Below are positions 17,344 through 25,100 of a stretch of 64,000 nt of DNA, piece after piece. The position numbers and the translations under genes are program-made. Origin of the DNA: Pedobacter sp. KBS0701 (GTDB taxonomy: Bacteria; Bacteroidota; Bacteroidia; Sphingobacteriales; Sphingobacteriaceae). The DNA is taken from NCBI RefSeq assembly GCF_005938645.2, contig NZ_CP042171.1, positions 4,588,001 through 4,652,000 of the forward strand. The letters are read 5' to 3'. Positions within the stretch are counted from its first letter, which is position 1, and each line of letters begins with the position of its first letter. The notes beneath the pieces were generated by a model. That model searched no databases. It worked only from the letters and a program-made list of their open reading frames with translations, and had not been told where the DNA came from.

Positions 17344-17886
17344 ATGCAAAAATTATTTTTCACATTAACAGCCCTGTTTTTATGCACAGGCATAAAAGCC
17401 CAGATTTGGGTAAGTAAAAGCGTTAATTCTTCATTTTTTTCTTCAACACCTGTAGAAGATATCGATGCACAGAGTAAAACCGGTGCTTCGGCGCTTAATA
17501 CTAAAACCAACGATATCATTTTCAAAATCAACAATACTTCTTTTCAGTTTAAGAAAAAACTGATGCAGGAACATTTTAACGAAAATTATATGGAGAGCGA
17601 TAAGTTCCCAACTTCTGATTTTAAAGGAAAAATTGTAGAACAGATCGATTTTTCAAAACCTGGTACTTATCCCGTTACGGTTAAGGGTAACCTGCAGATT
17701 CATGGTGTAACCAAAGCATATACGACAAAAGGATCCTTAGTAATTACCGGCGATGAGGCAAGAGCCACTTCTACATTCAATGTAAAACTGGCCGATCATG
17801 ATATCAAAATCCCAACGATCGTTTTTAAACAAATTGCAGAAACCATACAGGTAAAAATGACCGCTATTTATCAACCCAAAAAATAA
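17344..17886 (+). CDS. YceI-like family exported protein
   Basis: YceI proteins are periplasmic lipocalin-like barrels; members bind long polyisoprenoids such as quinones. I take ATG 17344 (MQKLFFTLTALFLCTGIKAQ signal peptide) over an in-frame TTG at 17338. The mature part shows the family pattern: VNSSFFSSTPVEDIDAQSKT, FQFKKKLMQEHFNENYMESDKFPTSDFKGKI, GNLQIHGVTKAYTTKGSL and ARATSTFNVKLADHDIKIP. It sits between the cytochrome c gene and the DUF5777 beta-barrel gene. A role as isoprenoid/quinone carrier for the redox cluster is inferred from family and context only. Confidence 0.88.
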   Translation: MQKLFFTLTALFLCTGIKAQIWVSKSVNSSFFSSTPVEDIDAQSKTGASALNTKTNDIIFKINNTSFQFKKKLMQEHFNENYMESDKFPTSDFKGKIVEQIDFSKPGTYPVTVKGNLQIHGVTKAYTTKGSLVITGDEARATSTFNVKLADHDIKIPTIVFKQIAETIQVKMTAIYQPKK

Positions 17887-17891
17887 AATTT

Positions 17892-18839
17892 ATGAAATTA
17901 CATCTAAAATCTCTTTTATACCTATCTGTAACCCTCCTGCCTACTTTGGCTTTTGCACAGGATTCGCTCGAAAAAGCATTGCAGATGCCTACTGAAAAAA
18001 AGAATGTACAGGCTACTTTTAAGGCAACCAAACTGATCAACATCCAAACCAATGAAACCATTTATAAAAATGAACTGGATTTCAGGGTAGATCACCGTTT
18101 TGGTGATATAGCGGGTAGTGCGGGGGGTACTAAAAACTTTTTTGGACTGGATCAATCAACAGATATCCGCATTGGTTTTGAATACGGGATCAGCGATAGG
18201 CTTTCCGTTGGTTTATCAAGGGCAAAAGGAGCTGGCGTGGTAACACAGCTCTACGAAGGGAACTTAAAATACCGTTTACTGGAGCAAACTGCTGATGATA
18301 AAGTACCTGTTGCAGTAACCTTATTCGGCAGTACTACCCTTTCAGCAGCGAAAGCTTCAACTGACCCCACCGCTGCAAATGCATTTGGCGAATTCCAGGA
18401 TCGATTAACTTACGTGGTGCAAGCCGTAATTGCCCGTAAGTTTAACTCAAACTTTTCGATGCTGATAATGCCGTCGTATGTGCACCGAAATTTTACTGTT
18501 TTTGGCGACCAGAACGATATGCTTGCCCTATCTGTTGGTGGCCGTATCAAAATTACCAAACGCATGGCTTTTGTAGCCGATTATACCATTCCATTCAGGG
18601 ATAAAAACAAAGAAGCTTATCTCGAAAGCACATTGGGAACACAATATTACAAAACGCTTGGTGCCGGATTGGAGTTTGAAACCGGAGGGCATATTTTTCA
18701 CCTCAATTTCACCAATGCCACCGCAATACAGGAATCACAGTTTATTACCGACACGAATACTTCTTGGCTTAAAGGGCAATACCGTTGGGGCTTTAGTATA
18801 GCACGTAGGTTTTCTTTCGATAAGAAAAAAGCAAAGTAA
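17892..18839 (+). CDS. DUF5777 family beta-barrel protein
   Basis: A 315-residue protein with signal peptide MKLHLKSLLYLSVTLLPTLAFAQ. After it come alternating amphipathic strands ending in an aromatic/charged C-terminus (WGFSIARRFSFDKKKAK), as in outer-membrane barrels. The family motif region is LDFRVDHRFGDIAGSAGGTKNFFGLDQSTDIRIGFEYGISDRLSVGLSR, then LKYRLLEQ. It starts 5 bp after the YceI stop, so translation is probably coupled. No known function; here it would be the outer-membrane component of the redox cluster. Confidence 0.82.
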   Translation: MKLHLKSLLYLSVTLLPTLAFAQDSLEKALQMPTEKKNVQATFKATKLINIQTNETIYKNELDFRVDHRFGDIAGSAGGTKNFFGLDQSTDIRIGFEYGISDRLSVGLSRAKGAGVVTQLYEGNLKYRLLEQTADDKVPVAVTLFGSTTLSAAKASTDPTAANAFGEFQDRLTYVVQAVIARKFNSNFSMLIMPSYVHRNFTVFGDQNDMLALSVGGRIKITKRMAFVADYTIPFRDKNKEAYLESTLGTQYYKTLGAGLEFETGGHIFHLNFTNATAIQESQFITDTNTSWLKGQYRWGFSIARRFSFDKKKAK

Positions 18840-18874
18840 TTCAAAATCAACCAAAATAAACCAACAAAACAATT

Positions 18875-19327
18875 ATGGAACGTAATGAATTTATCAAATC
18901 TTTAGGCCTGGGCGTAGCATTGGTATGCACAGGAACCTGCTTTTCAGCCTGTGGCAAAAAAAGCGATTCACCAGAGCCCAGTAAACCAAATGGTGGTGGT
19001 GTTCCTTCAGGCACTACCGCAAGTGTTGATCTGAGCACGCAATTACTAACAGTTGGCGCATCTGTCACCGTAAACAGCATATTATTTATCCGTACTGCCG
19101 GGGGAAATACCAACACCTCATTTGTAGCCACACAAGCCGTTTGCCCGCACCAGGGCGGAGCATTAACTTTTATTCAGACCAGTAATTACATTCAATGTGG
19201 CTTACATAGTTCGAGGTATACCACTTCGGGCAGCATTTTGGCCCAACCGAGCGACGGCGGAACCACGAGCGCACTAAAAGTTTATCCACTTACTGTTTCA
19301 GGGAACACGCTGACTGCAACAGCTTAA
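18875..19327 (+). CDS. Rieske-type [2Fe-2S] lipoprotein
   Basis: A 150-residue protein. The Rieske cluster ligands are C90-P-H92 (VCPHQGGAL) and C108-G-L-H111 (IQCGLHSSRY), both Cys-His pairs intact. The N-terminus MERNEFIKSLGLGVALVCTGTCFSAC shows a weak Tat-like RNEFIK segment plus lipobox C26, so it is probably exported folded and lipid-anchored. The Gly/Pro/Ser-rich stretch after the cysteine is a flexible tether. It closes the cytochrome c-YceI-DUF5777 cluster and is followed by a terminator. Confidence 0.9.
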   Translation: MERNEFIKSLGLGVALVCTGTCFSACGKKSDSPEPSKPNGGGVPSGTTASVDLSTQLLTVGASVTVNSILFIRTAGGNTNTSFVATQAVCPHQGGALTFIQTSNYIQCGLHSSRYTTSGSILAQPSDGGTTSALKVYPLTVSGNTLTATA

Positions 19328-19345
19328 CTTTTGCTTTTAAGGAGT

Positions 19346-19372
19346 AAAGCAGTATCGTATTGGTACTGCTTT
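19346..19372. terminator. Terminator between convergent Rieske and ABC permease genes
   Basis: Nine-bp stem AAAGCAGTA/TACTGCTTT with a 9-nt loop and T7 run for the plus strand. It lies in the 60-bp gap between convergent genes and may act in both directions. Confidence 0.8.
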
Positions 19373-19387
19373 TTTTATGGAAGGATT

Positions 19388-20530
19388 TTAGACCGTTATA
19401 TTCTGACCCTTAACATCAAAGGCATCACGTAAGCCAATAGCAAGCACATTAAAGGCATAAACGGTAAACATAATGGCTAAACCTGGCAAAATGGCGAGGT
19501 AAGCGGCATCCATAATAATATAACCATAATGTTCTTTGATCATACTGCCCCAGCTTGGCATTGGGGGCTGAGCACCAAAACCCAAAAAGCTTAGCCCTGT
19601 TTCCAATAATATGGCCGAGGCAAAATTAGAAGAAGCAACCACCAATATCGGCCCTGCAATATTTGGGAGTATATGTTTAATAATGGTTCGGCTAGTGCTA
19701 AAACCTAAGGCTCTTGCGGCCTCTACAAATTCTACCTCTTTTAAAGCCATTACCTGCCCGCGGACCAATCTGGCCACATCTACCCAGGTTGATAAACCAA
19801 CTGCAATAAATATCTGCCAGAAACCTTTCCCCAAAGCGAAAGATATAGCAATAACGAGCAGTAATGACGGTAGCGACCAAACCACATTCATAAACCAGCT
19901 GATTGTGGCATCTATCCTGCCACCAAAATAACCCGCAATGGCACCTAAACTCACCCCAATAAAAAGTGAAATGAGAACAGCCATTAAACCAACCGATAAT
20001 GAAACGCGAATGCCTAAAATCAGGCGACTGCATAAATCCCGGCCATAAATATCAGTTCCAAGAATAAAGGTTTCTTTGTAAATGTTGTTTTTCTCAAAAA
20101 GAGTCTGTGGAGTGCCCGCTTTTGAAGGTAAAACACAACCGGTGCATAAATCTTTTAATCCGTATACTGTTTCTTTGGCTTTTTCGTCATCTCCGATATA
20201 CTCCTGCACAAAAACAGCATTACCCTTTATCTTGTATGAAGTTATCGGGATGCTTTTAAAGGTAGGTGTTTGCCCATTAAGCATTCTCTCGAAAAGGTTA
20301 ACTTTTTCTACTTTAGGATTTCTGCTGATGATTAAAAAAGTAAAGGTACTGCCGGGTTTCTTTTTGTTTAACTGGAGTGTTTGCACATTTGCATTTGGAG
20401 AATGATCGGGCATAATTAAATAGCCCAAAATACCCATCAGCATTAATAGCAGGATAAAAATCAGCCCGCCGAAGGCCAGCTTATTCCGTTTAAACTTTAA
20501 CCATACTTTTTTTGATGGGCTATTATCCAT
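19388..20530 (-). CDS. ABC transporter permease, OppC/DppC type
   Basis: Inner-membrane permease subunit of a peptide/nickel-type importer. Topology: an N-terminal helix (~18-38), a ~100-residue extracytoplasmic insertion, then the BPD_transp_1 domain with about five helices (LGTDIYGRDLCSRLILGIRVSLSVGLMAVLISLF onward). The ATPase-coupling EAA loop is EFVEAARALGFSTSRTIIKHILPNIAGPILV. No OppB, ATPase or binding-protein gene is adjacent, so partners must be elsewhere. The start ATG overlaps the GT2 stop by one base (TAATG), indicating translational coupling. Confidence 0.88.
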   Translation of the reverse strand: MDNSPSKKVWLKFKRNKLAFGGLIFILLLMLMGILGYLIMPDHSPNANVQTLQLNKKKPGSTFTFLIISRNPKVEKVNLFERMLNGQTPTFKSIPITSYKIKGNAVFVQEYIGDDEKAKETVYGLKDLCTGCVLPSKAGTPQTLFEKNNIYKETFILGTDIYGRDLCSRLILGIRVSLSVGLMAVLISLFIGVSLGAIAGYFGGRIDATISWFMNVVWSLPSLLLVIAISFALGKGFWQIFIAVGLSTWVDVARLVRGQVMALKEVEFVEAARALGFSTSRTIIKHILPNIAGPILVVASSNFASAILLETGLSFLGFGAQPPMPSWGSMIKEHYGYIIMDAAYLAILPGLAIMFTVYAFNVLAIGLRDAFDVKGQNITV

Positions 20531-21666
20531 TACCTAACCATTCTGCCTTTCCAATTGTATTTTCCGCTGTTTCCGGCAATGCCAATGTACACCATGTAAA
20601 TTACATGAAGCACATTTAAAACAGGTATTAAAATGAGTAAACTGCGCCTTTTGGCAAAGCCGGTTACATCCCATAAAAATAGTGTTTCTAAAACCATTTT
20701 AACCAATAATTGATAAAATGTGACGGTTAAAAACCCCGGAATAAAAAGGCCTGTGATAAAATTTGCGAGTATAGATAGGTTAAAGATCCAAATCAATACC
20801 CCCAACACAATAATAGCCTTATTTTTATAACGGGTACTCTTTGAAGCCCAGCGTTTGCGTTGCTGAATAAATGCACCCAAAGTTTCTTTGGCATGGGTGT
20901 ACACAATGGCTTCTCTATTTTTGAGGAAACCAATCTGATCTGGATATTTAGCTGCAATTTTATGCAACAATAGCTCATCGTCGCCCGATGCCAGATCATC
21001 AATTCCCTGAAAGCCCCCAACTTCATAAAAAGTTGTTTTTTCGTAGGCCAAATTTGCACCATTACAAGTAGATGGTTGCTTATTTCCAATGGTAGAAGCC
21101 CCTAAGCCGATAAGATAAAGGAATTCTAGGGATTGTAATCGCTCAAAAAAACTTTTCTCCTGAAAATAAGCTACGGGTGAAGAAATCATTTTATAGTTTT
21201 TCTGTTCGTATAGGTTTACAATGGTAACCAGCCAATCCTGCCCCATCCTGCAATCGGCATCAGTGGTAATGATCAGATCGCCGGAGCAGGTGCCGATAGC
21301 TGTTTGTATTGCTTTCTTCTTATACGAGTTTAATGCCCTATCCTCGTTTAACTTAATTAGTTTCACATTACTACCGGCATAGCTTAACACAATTTCTGCC
21401 GTTCTATCAGTAGAATGGTCATCAATAATAATAATTTCTGTTAAAGCTTTAGGATATTGCTGAGCAATCAGATCATTAATCGTTTTGGCAATATTCTCTT
21501 CCTCATCCCTTGCAGCAACTATAATAGAAACTTTGGTTCGGGGATCAGAATTTTGTGGCGTAAAATAGATCAGGTTATGCCATCCTCTGATAAAATTAAG
21601 CACCAAAAAACCATAAATTAAAGTTAAAGCAGCAGAAAATAGACTAGTTAGATTTAAGATTTCCAA
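20530..21666 (-). CDS. Family 2 glycosyltransferase, membrane-bound processive type
   Basis: A 378-residue protein with an N-terminal helix (~6-25), a cytosolic GT-A domain and C-terminal helices (~285-345). The GT-A motifs are VSIIVAARDEEENI, IIIIDDHSTD, the DxD-type TTDADCR, the acceptor GDDELL and QQRKRW (QxxRW type). It therefore transfers a sugar from a nucleotide sugar to a membrane or exported acceptor, unidentified. Its start overlaps the end of the flippase-like gene by 23 bp and its stop overlaps the permease start, so the three are one operon. Confidence 0.88.
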   Translation of the reverse strand: MEILNLTSLFSAALTLIYGFLVLNFIRGWHNLIYFTPQNSDPRTKVSIIVAARDEEENIAKTINDLIAQQYPKALTEIIIIDDHSTDRTAEIVLSYAGSNVKLIKLNEDRALNSYKKKAIQTAIGTCSGDLIITTDADCRMGQDWLVTIVNLYEQKNYKMISSPVAYFQEKSFFERLQSLEFLYLIGLGASTIGNKQPSTCNGANLAYEKTTFYEVGGFQGIDDLASGDDELLLHKIAAKYPDQIGFLKNREAIVYTHAKETLGAFIQQRKRWASKSTRYKNKAIIVLGVLIWIFNLSILANFITGLFIPGFLTVTFYQLLVKMVLETLFLWDVTGFAKRRSLLILIPVLNVLHVIYMVYIGIAGNSGKYNWKGRMVR

Positions 21667-22621
21667 AAAAATTGAGTTTAAAAACGAAATAAGTGCCTAA
21701 GATAGCAGGAATTATAATATTTATAAGCCAAATGCTGGCAGTACATGCGATAACCGCCACGTGCTGATCGGTTACATGTTTAAATAGCTCAACCGCAGTG
21801 ACACTTCTAATGCCCACATCGAAAAGATCAAGTGAAGGCAGTGCCGACTGTACCAAAAATAGCAAACAGGTCATCATCACAATATCTGCATAATGTAATC
21901 CGGGCACCAGCCAAATAAAAAGAATGAAATATTGCGAACTGAATATCAGGTAACGGGCAAAACAATAAGTAATAATTTTGAATAGTTCCCTTTTTTTGTA
22001 CCGAGCCAAAATGCTATAAAATTTCTTGTATCTTCTGGTGAATTTGAAGGATAATAAAATCCCGTTTAGCCAACGGATGTTAAAGTAAAAAATCAGAAAA
22101 AACAGGCAAAAAATTACCGCAAAAAAAACCAAAGCAATAAATAGTACCTTATCGATCGGGATAAAGCGGTACACGAAAAAGCAGGCTGCAATGGCCCCAA
22201 AAACATTGGTCAGCACCAATTGACCGATGCTGCCCACACTCATGGCCACTATTCCAACAATTCTTCTTCGGGGGGAGAGGAAAAATACACGACCTCCATA
22301 TTCTCCTAGTCTGTTTGGCGTAAAAATAGCAAGCGTTAAACCACAGAAAACAGATTCGATAGCCCTGTAGAAACTGATGGGTTCGATATGGCTCATTAAG
22401 TATTTCCATTTACCTGACTCTAAAAACCAGTTTACAAACATCAGGAGTATCACTATCCCGATTACCATGATAATTTCTATCTGAGGGATATCTTTTAATA
22501 GTGTGCTGAAGTCGTGGAGATTTTTATTCGCAACCAGTTTATGGTAAATAAACCAAAAGGCAAATATTACAATTGCAACTTTGATAAAAAGCGATAATAT
22601 TTTTTTTTGCCTGCCTGTCAA
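21644..22621 (-). CDS. Lysylphosphatidylglycerol synthase transmembrane-region/flippase-like protein
   Basis: Polytopic membrane protein with eight or so hydrophobic helices and the family-like FTPNRLGEYGGRVFFL segment and a late SLDLFDVGIRSVTAVELF motif. It belongs to the LPG_synthase_TM/UPF0104 group, many of which move or modify lipids. There is no soluble lysyl-transferase domain, so lipid lysinylation is not implied. The start is uncertain: the in-frame ATG at 22711 would overlap ruvC, while TTG 22621 (TGRQKKILSLF follows) lies just after AAGAGA and begins the conserved part. I prefer TTG 22621. Operon with GT2 and ABC permease. Confidence 0.75.
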   Translation of the reverse strand: MTGRQKKILSLFIKVAIVIFAFWFIYHKLVANKNLHDFSTLLKDIPQIEIIMVIGIVILLMFVNWFLESGKWKYLMSHIEPISFYRAIESVFCGLTLAIFTPNRLGEYGGRVFFLSPRRRIVGIVAMSVGSIGQLVLTNVFGAIAACFFVYRFIPIDKVLFIALVFFAVIFCLFFLIFYFNIRWLNGILLSFKFTRRYKKFYSILARYKKRELFKIITYCFARYLIFSSQYFILFIWLVPGLHYADIVMMTCLLFLVQSALPSLDLFDVGIRSVTAVELFKHVTDQHVAVIACTASIWLINIIIPAILGTYFVFKLNFFGNLKSN

Positions 22622-22661
22622 GATTCTCTTTTTATTTGCAAATATGCTTAATATTGCTGTA

Positions 22662-23249
22662 ATGTTGAACGAAAAAAAGGAGCGGGTAATTATGGGCATC
22701 GATCCGGGCACTGCGGTGATGGGTTATGGTGTAATTTTGGAGAAGGGAAATAAAACGGAACTGATCAGTTTGGGAGTGGTTAAAATGACCCATTTAGACG
22801 ATCCTTTTCTTAAACTTCAGCGGATATTTGAAAAAACGGTAGTGCTGATGGAGCAGTATAAACCCGATGTATTGGCCATAGAAGCCCCATTTTATGGTAA
22901 AAACATCCAGGTACTATTGAAACTTGGCCGTGCACAAGGCATTGCCATTGCAGCCGCACTATCCAGAAATGTGCCCGTAACCGAATATTCTCCACGCAAG
23001 ATCAAACAATCCATTACAGGCAGCGGAAACGCCACTAAAGAACAGGTAGCAGCCATGTTGCAGCGCTTACTCAACTTTAAAGAAACACCCGAATTTTTAG
23101 ATGCTACCGATGGTTTGGCTGTTGCCGTTTGCCATTCTTTTCAAAAAATTACCACTGGTGGTAAATCTAAAACCTATTCGGGCTGGGAATCTTTTGTAAG
23201 CGATAATAAAACCAAGGTTAAAGGTTTAGCAGCTAAGGCGAAAAAATAA
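22662..23249 (+). CDS. ruvC: Crossover junction endodeoxyribonuclease RuvC
   Basis: Resolves Holliday junctions with RuvAB. RNase-H-fold motifs: the first catalytic Asp in IMGIDPGTAVMGYGVI, the Glu in LAIEAPFYGKN, and the C-terminal acidic pair in FLDATDGLAVAVCHS; the DNA-binding YSPRKIKQSITGSGNATKEQV helix is intact. ATG 22662 (MLNEKKERVIMGID) gives ~195 residues, close to the usual length. In-frame ATGs further upstream would extend into the divergent gene. The C-terminal ~25 residues are Lys/Ser-rich, as often in Bacteroidota. Confidence 0.93.
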   Translation: MLNEKKERVIMGIDPGTAVMGYGVILEKGNKTELISLGVVKMTHLDDPFLKLQRIFEKTVVLMEQYKPDVLAIEAPFYGKNIQVLLKLGRAQGIAIAAALSRNVPVTEYSPRKIKQSITGSGNATKEQVAAMLQRLLNFKETPEFLDATDGLAVAVCHSFQKITTGGKSKTYSGWESFVSDNKTKVKGLAAKAKK

Positions 23250-23251
23250 TT

Positions 23252-23374
23252 ATCGGTTGGTGAATCACCAACCGATGGAGAGCGAATGACGATGATAGGT
23301 CACGAGGTATCGTCATTTCCAACTTGATTGAATCCTAATTTTATAAGTTTTAAGATTCCCGCCTGCGCGGGAAT
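23252..23374. repeat. Two dispersed intergenic hairpins after ruvC
   Basis: A 12-bp inverted repeat ATCGGTTGGTGA/TCACCAACCGAT (23252-23276) lies just after the ruvC stop and may terminate it, although no T-run follows. At 23355-23374 the perfect hairpin ATTCCCGC/GCGGGAAT precedes TGACG, a widespread intergenic repeat in many bacteria. GAATGACGAT and ATCGTCATTTC nearby form another imperfect pair. Confidence 0.65.
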
Positions 23375-23419
23375 GACGGCCGATTATTTAAATCTGTCAT
23401 TTGTAGAAGGAATAGATTC

Positions 23420-24313
23420 TTATTGCCTGGCCTGATCGATCATGTTTTTAGTCGCTTCATTCATTGCCATTTTATTCTTCCGGATAAAATGTTTTATCAC
23501 AAAAAATATCACTACACCCACCAATATCAGCATCCAGAGGTTAGAAATAGCAATAATGATTTCTTTAAAAATCGTCCAGCCGTTTACAATACCCAACCAT
23601 AACCTGTTTATAAATGCCGGACGGTAATCGTACAGGTTATCGTTAGCAACAATCATAGTTTTAACGGTATTTTCCTGATAAAAATTAAGGGTAATGGTGC
23701 TAAATTTTACGCGGTTATCGATCTGCATATTCTCGATTCTTTTATCCACATAATCATCTTTGATATAAAGTGATGATTCTACATTGGCGCTCTTTTTCGT
23801 CGCAACTTTATTGATTTTTTCAATAGCATCAATGCGGTTCTGCGCTTTTAATTTATTAGCTAAATAAGCAATGCTTTGATCGTCCATTTTCATTGACTGG
23901 TTATCTACAAAGACGGCCATTTTTGCGATGGTATTGGTAAATTCGTCCAATTTATCTGATGGTACTTTCGCTACCAGATAACCCTGAGTGCGGTAAGAAG
24001 TAATTTCTTTCAACGAATCTGTTGATTGTTTAACCTTGTCTGTCTCCTGGATGGTGCTTTCGATAGAGAACTCAGCAACAGTACCACCTTCTGCTTTAAT
24101 GGTTTTACTCAGCTGTTCTTTGGTCTGCTGCACATCTTTAACCCTAAACCGCATATCGGCAGTTTTGATGATTTTCTCAGCGGCAGTACTATCTGCAGAT
24201 TCTTTGCTCAAAGGCTCCAGCGCTACGGTATCAGCGCTTGCATATTTTTTATTTTCGTTTTGGCAGCCAAAAATTGTTAAAACTATGGCTATAGCAATAA
24301 TATTCCTTTTCAT
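23420..24313 (-). CDS. DUF4349 family lipoprotein
   Basis: A 297-residue protein: lipoprotein signal MKRNIIAIAIVLTIFGC (C17). An extracytoplasmic DUF4349 domain follows (KIIKTADMRFRVKDVQQTKEQLSKTIKAEGGTVAEF, ... GYLVAKVPSDKLDEFTNTIAKM, ... DDYVDKRIENMQIDNRVKFSTITLNFYQ), with predicted helical coiled-coil stretches. A transmembrane helix lies near residues 256-274 (LWMLILVGVVIFFVIKHF), with a short basic tail. Having both a lipid anchor and a C-terminal helix is usual in this family. Function unknown. It stands alone on the minus strand. Confidence 0.85.
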   Translation of the reverse strand: MKRNIIAIAIVLTIFGCQNENKKYASADTVALEPLSKESADSTAAEKIIKTADMRFRVKDVQQTKEQLSKTIKAEGGTVAEFSIESTIQETDKVKQSTDSLKEITSYRTQGYLVAKVPSDKLDEFTNTIAKMAVFVDNQSMKMDDQSIAYLANKLKAQNRIDAIEKINKVATKKSANVESSLYIKDDYVDKRIENMQIDNRVKFSTITLNFYQENTVKTMIVANDNLYDYRPAFINRLWLGIVNGWTIFKEIIIAISNLWMLILVGVVIFFVIKHFIRKNKMAMNEATKNMIDQARQ

Positions 24314-24572
24314 GATTGTGCGGTTCTAAATAAATAATCATTTTAAATATTTGCTTCAAATGGCCATGAGAAGTGTAGCGTATCTGGTTAGTTTTTAACG
24401 CTGTATTTACCCTTAATACGAAAATTATATTTAGGTAACCCTATGTTGGGTTTAGTGACGTGAGAAGGGTGTTTTCGCAGTTTTTCAGCTAGTATTAAAC
24501 CTCGCAGGTTTAAGTAGAAGTTTTTATGGCGTTTTTTTTGAAAAGCAGGTTACTGTGTTTATCGGTTCCGAA

Positions 24573-24627
24573 AGCCCTGCCATCCGCTTTACCTCACTAC
24601 GTTCGGTGTCCGCTCCTGTCAGGTTTA
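24573..24627 (+). repeat. REP-like half-element, copy 2
   Basis: Begins with AGCCCTGCCATCCGCTTTA (identical to copy 1) and ends with CCGCTCCTGTCAGGTTTA. The central spacer is CCTCACTACGTTCGGTGT, lacking the tidy mini-hairpin of the other copies. It faces copy 3 as an inverted dimer. Confidence 0.8.
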
Positions 24628-24653
24628 GATTACATCGGCAGACCTTTCTATCA

Positions 24654-24715
24654 TAAACCTGACAGGAGCGGCAGCCTCCGATTTTTCTATCGGAGCTAAA
24701 GCGGATGGCAGGACT
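24654..24715 (-). repeat. REP-like half-element, copy 3 (inverted partner)
   Basis: TAAACCTGACAGGAGCGG (24654-24671) is the perfect 18-nt reverse complement of 24610-24627. TAAAGCGGATGGCAGGACT (24697-24715) is the 18-of-19 reverse complement of the left end of copy 2. Between them is the mini-hairpin CTCCGAT/ATCGGAG, which covaries with the TCCCGAT/ATCGGGA of copy 1. The dimer can form a stem of over 35 bp. Confidence 0.8.
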
Positions 24716-24772
24716 ACCTTAACCTAGTACCTACTGAATTTGCTTTTCAAAAAAGAAGTGTATATAAACAAA

Positions 24773-24804
24773 AAAGCCGGTCGTGAATGAACATGACCGG
24801 CTTT
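24773..24804 (-). terminator. Terminator after small membrane protein gene
   Basis: Ten-bp stem AAAGCCGGTC/GACCGGCTTT with a 12-nt loop, 20 bp past the stop at 24825, with a T-rich run on the minus strand. Confidence 0.85.
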
Positions 24805-24824
24805 ATATTTTGATAGTAGAATGC

Positions 24825-25043
24825 TTATGCGTCTAATATTTTGAATACACCTTTAATGGCAATAATTGCTCCAATGAACAAAACAATCCAGGATGCTAAT
24901 GATACCTGCCACGAATCGTAAGCGAAACGTGCGTAAGTACCCACCATGCAAACCAGTACACCAAAAATCATTAATTTATAAATTCCTGGCTGGTTAGCCG
25001 TTTTCATACTTTCTGTATTGTGCTTTAATTCGTTGTTCTCCAT
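24825..25043 (-). CDS. Small two-helix membrane protein, unknown function
   Basis: A 72-residue protein not assigned to a family. A hydrophilic N-terminus (MENNELKHNTESMKTANQPG) is followed by two hydrophobic helices, ~22-38 (LMIFGVLVCMVGTYARF) and ~49-68 (LASWIVLFIGAIIAIKGVFK). It is supported as a real gene by a perfect -7 box 22 bp upstream and a clean terminator directly downstream, with no competing gene in the region. Monocistronic. Confidence 0.7.
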   Translation of the reverse strand: MENNELKHNTESMKTANQPGIYKLMIFGVLVCMVGTYARFAYDSWQVSLASWIVLFIGAIIAIKGVFKILDA

Positions 25044-25065
25044 AATGTTTATTTTTATGATGCTG

Positions 25066-25073
25066 CAAAAGTA
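25066..25073 (-). promoter_or_regulatory. -7 promoter box of small membrane protein gene
   Basis: Minus-strand TACTTTTG, perfect TAnnTTTG, 22 bp before the ATG at 25043. Confidence 0.55.
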
Positions 25074-25100
25074 ATACTTATTGCTGAATAATTATAAAAC

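Larger units (their letters stand above)
24314..24824. other. Intergenic region dominated by an inverted REP-like dimer
   Basis: About 510 bp without a gene. 24314-24570 is AT-rich and shows nothing I can name. 24573-24715 is a long composite inverted repeat (separate entries). 24773-24804 is the terminator of the small membrane protein gene. Confidence 0.7.

Noticed and set aside
21644..22621. Full lysylphosphatidylglycerol synthase (MprF)
   Set aside because: Only the transmembrane region is present; there is no C-terminal aminoacyl-transferase domain.
24573..24715. The long inverted repeat as terminal repeats of an insertion sequence
   Set aside because: The arms are only about 26 bp apart and enclose no coding sequence; a related half-copy at 206-265 shows it is a dispersed non-coding element.
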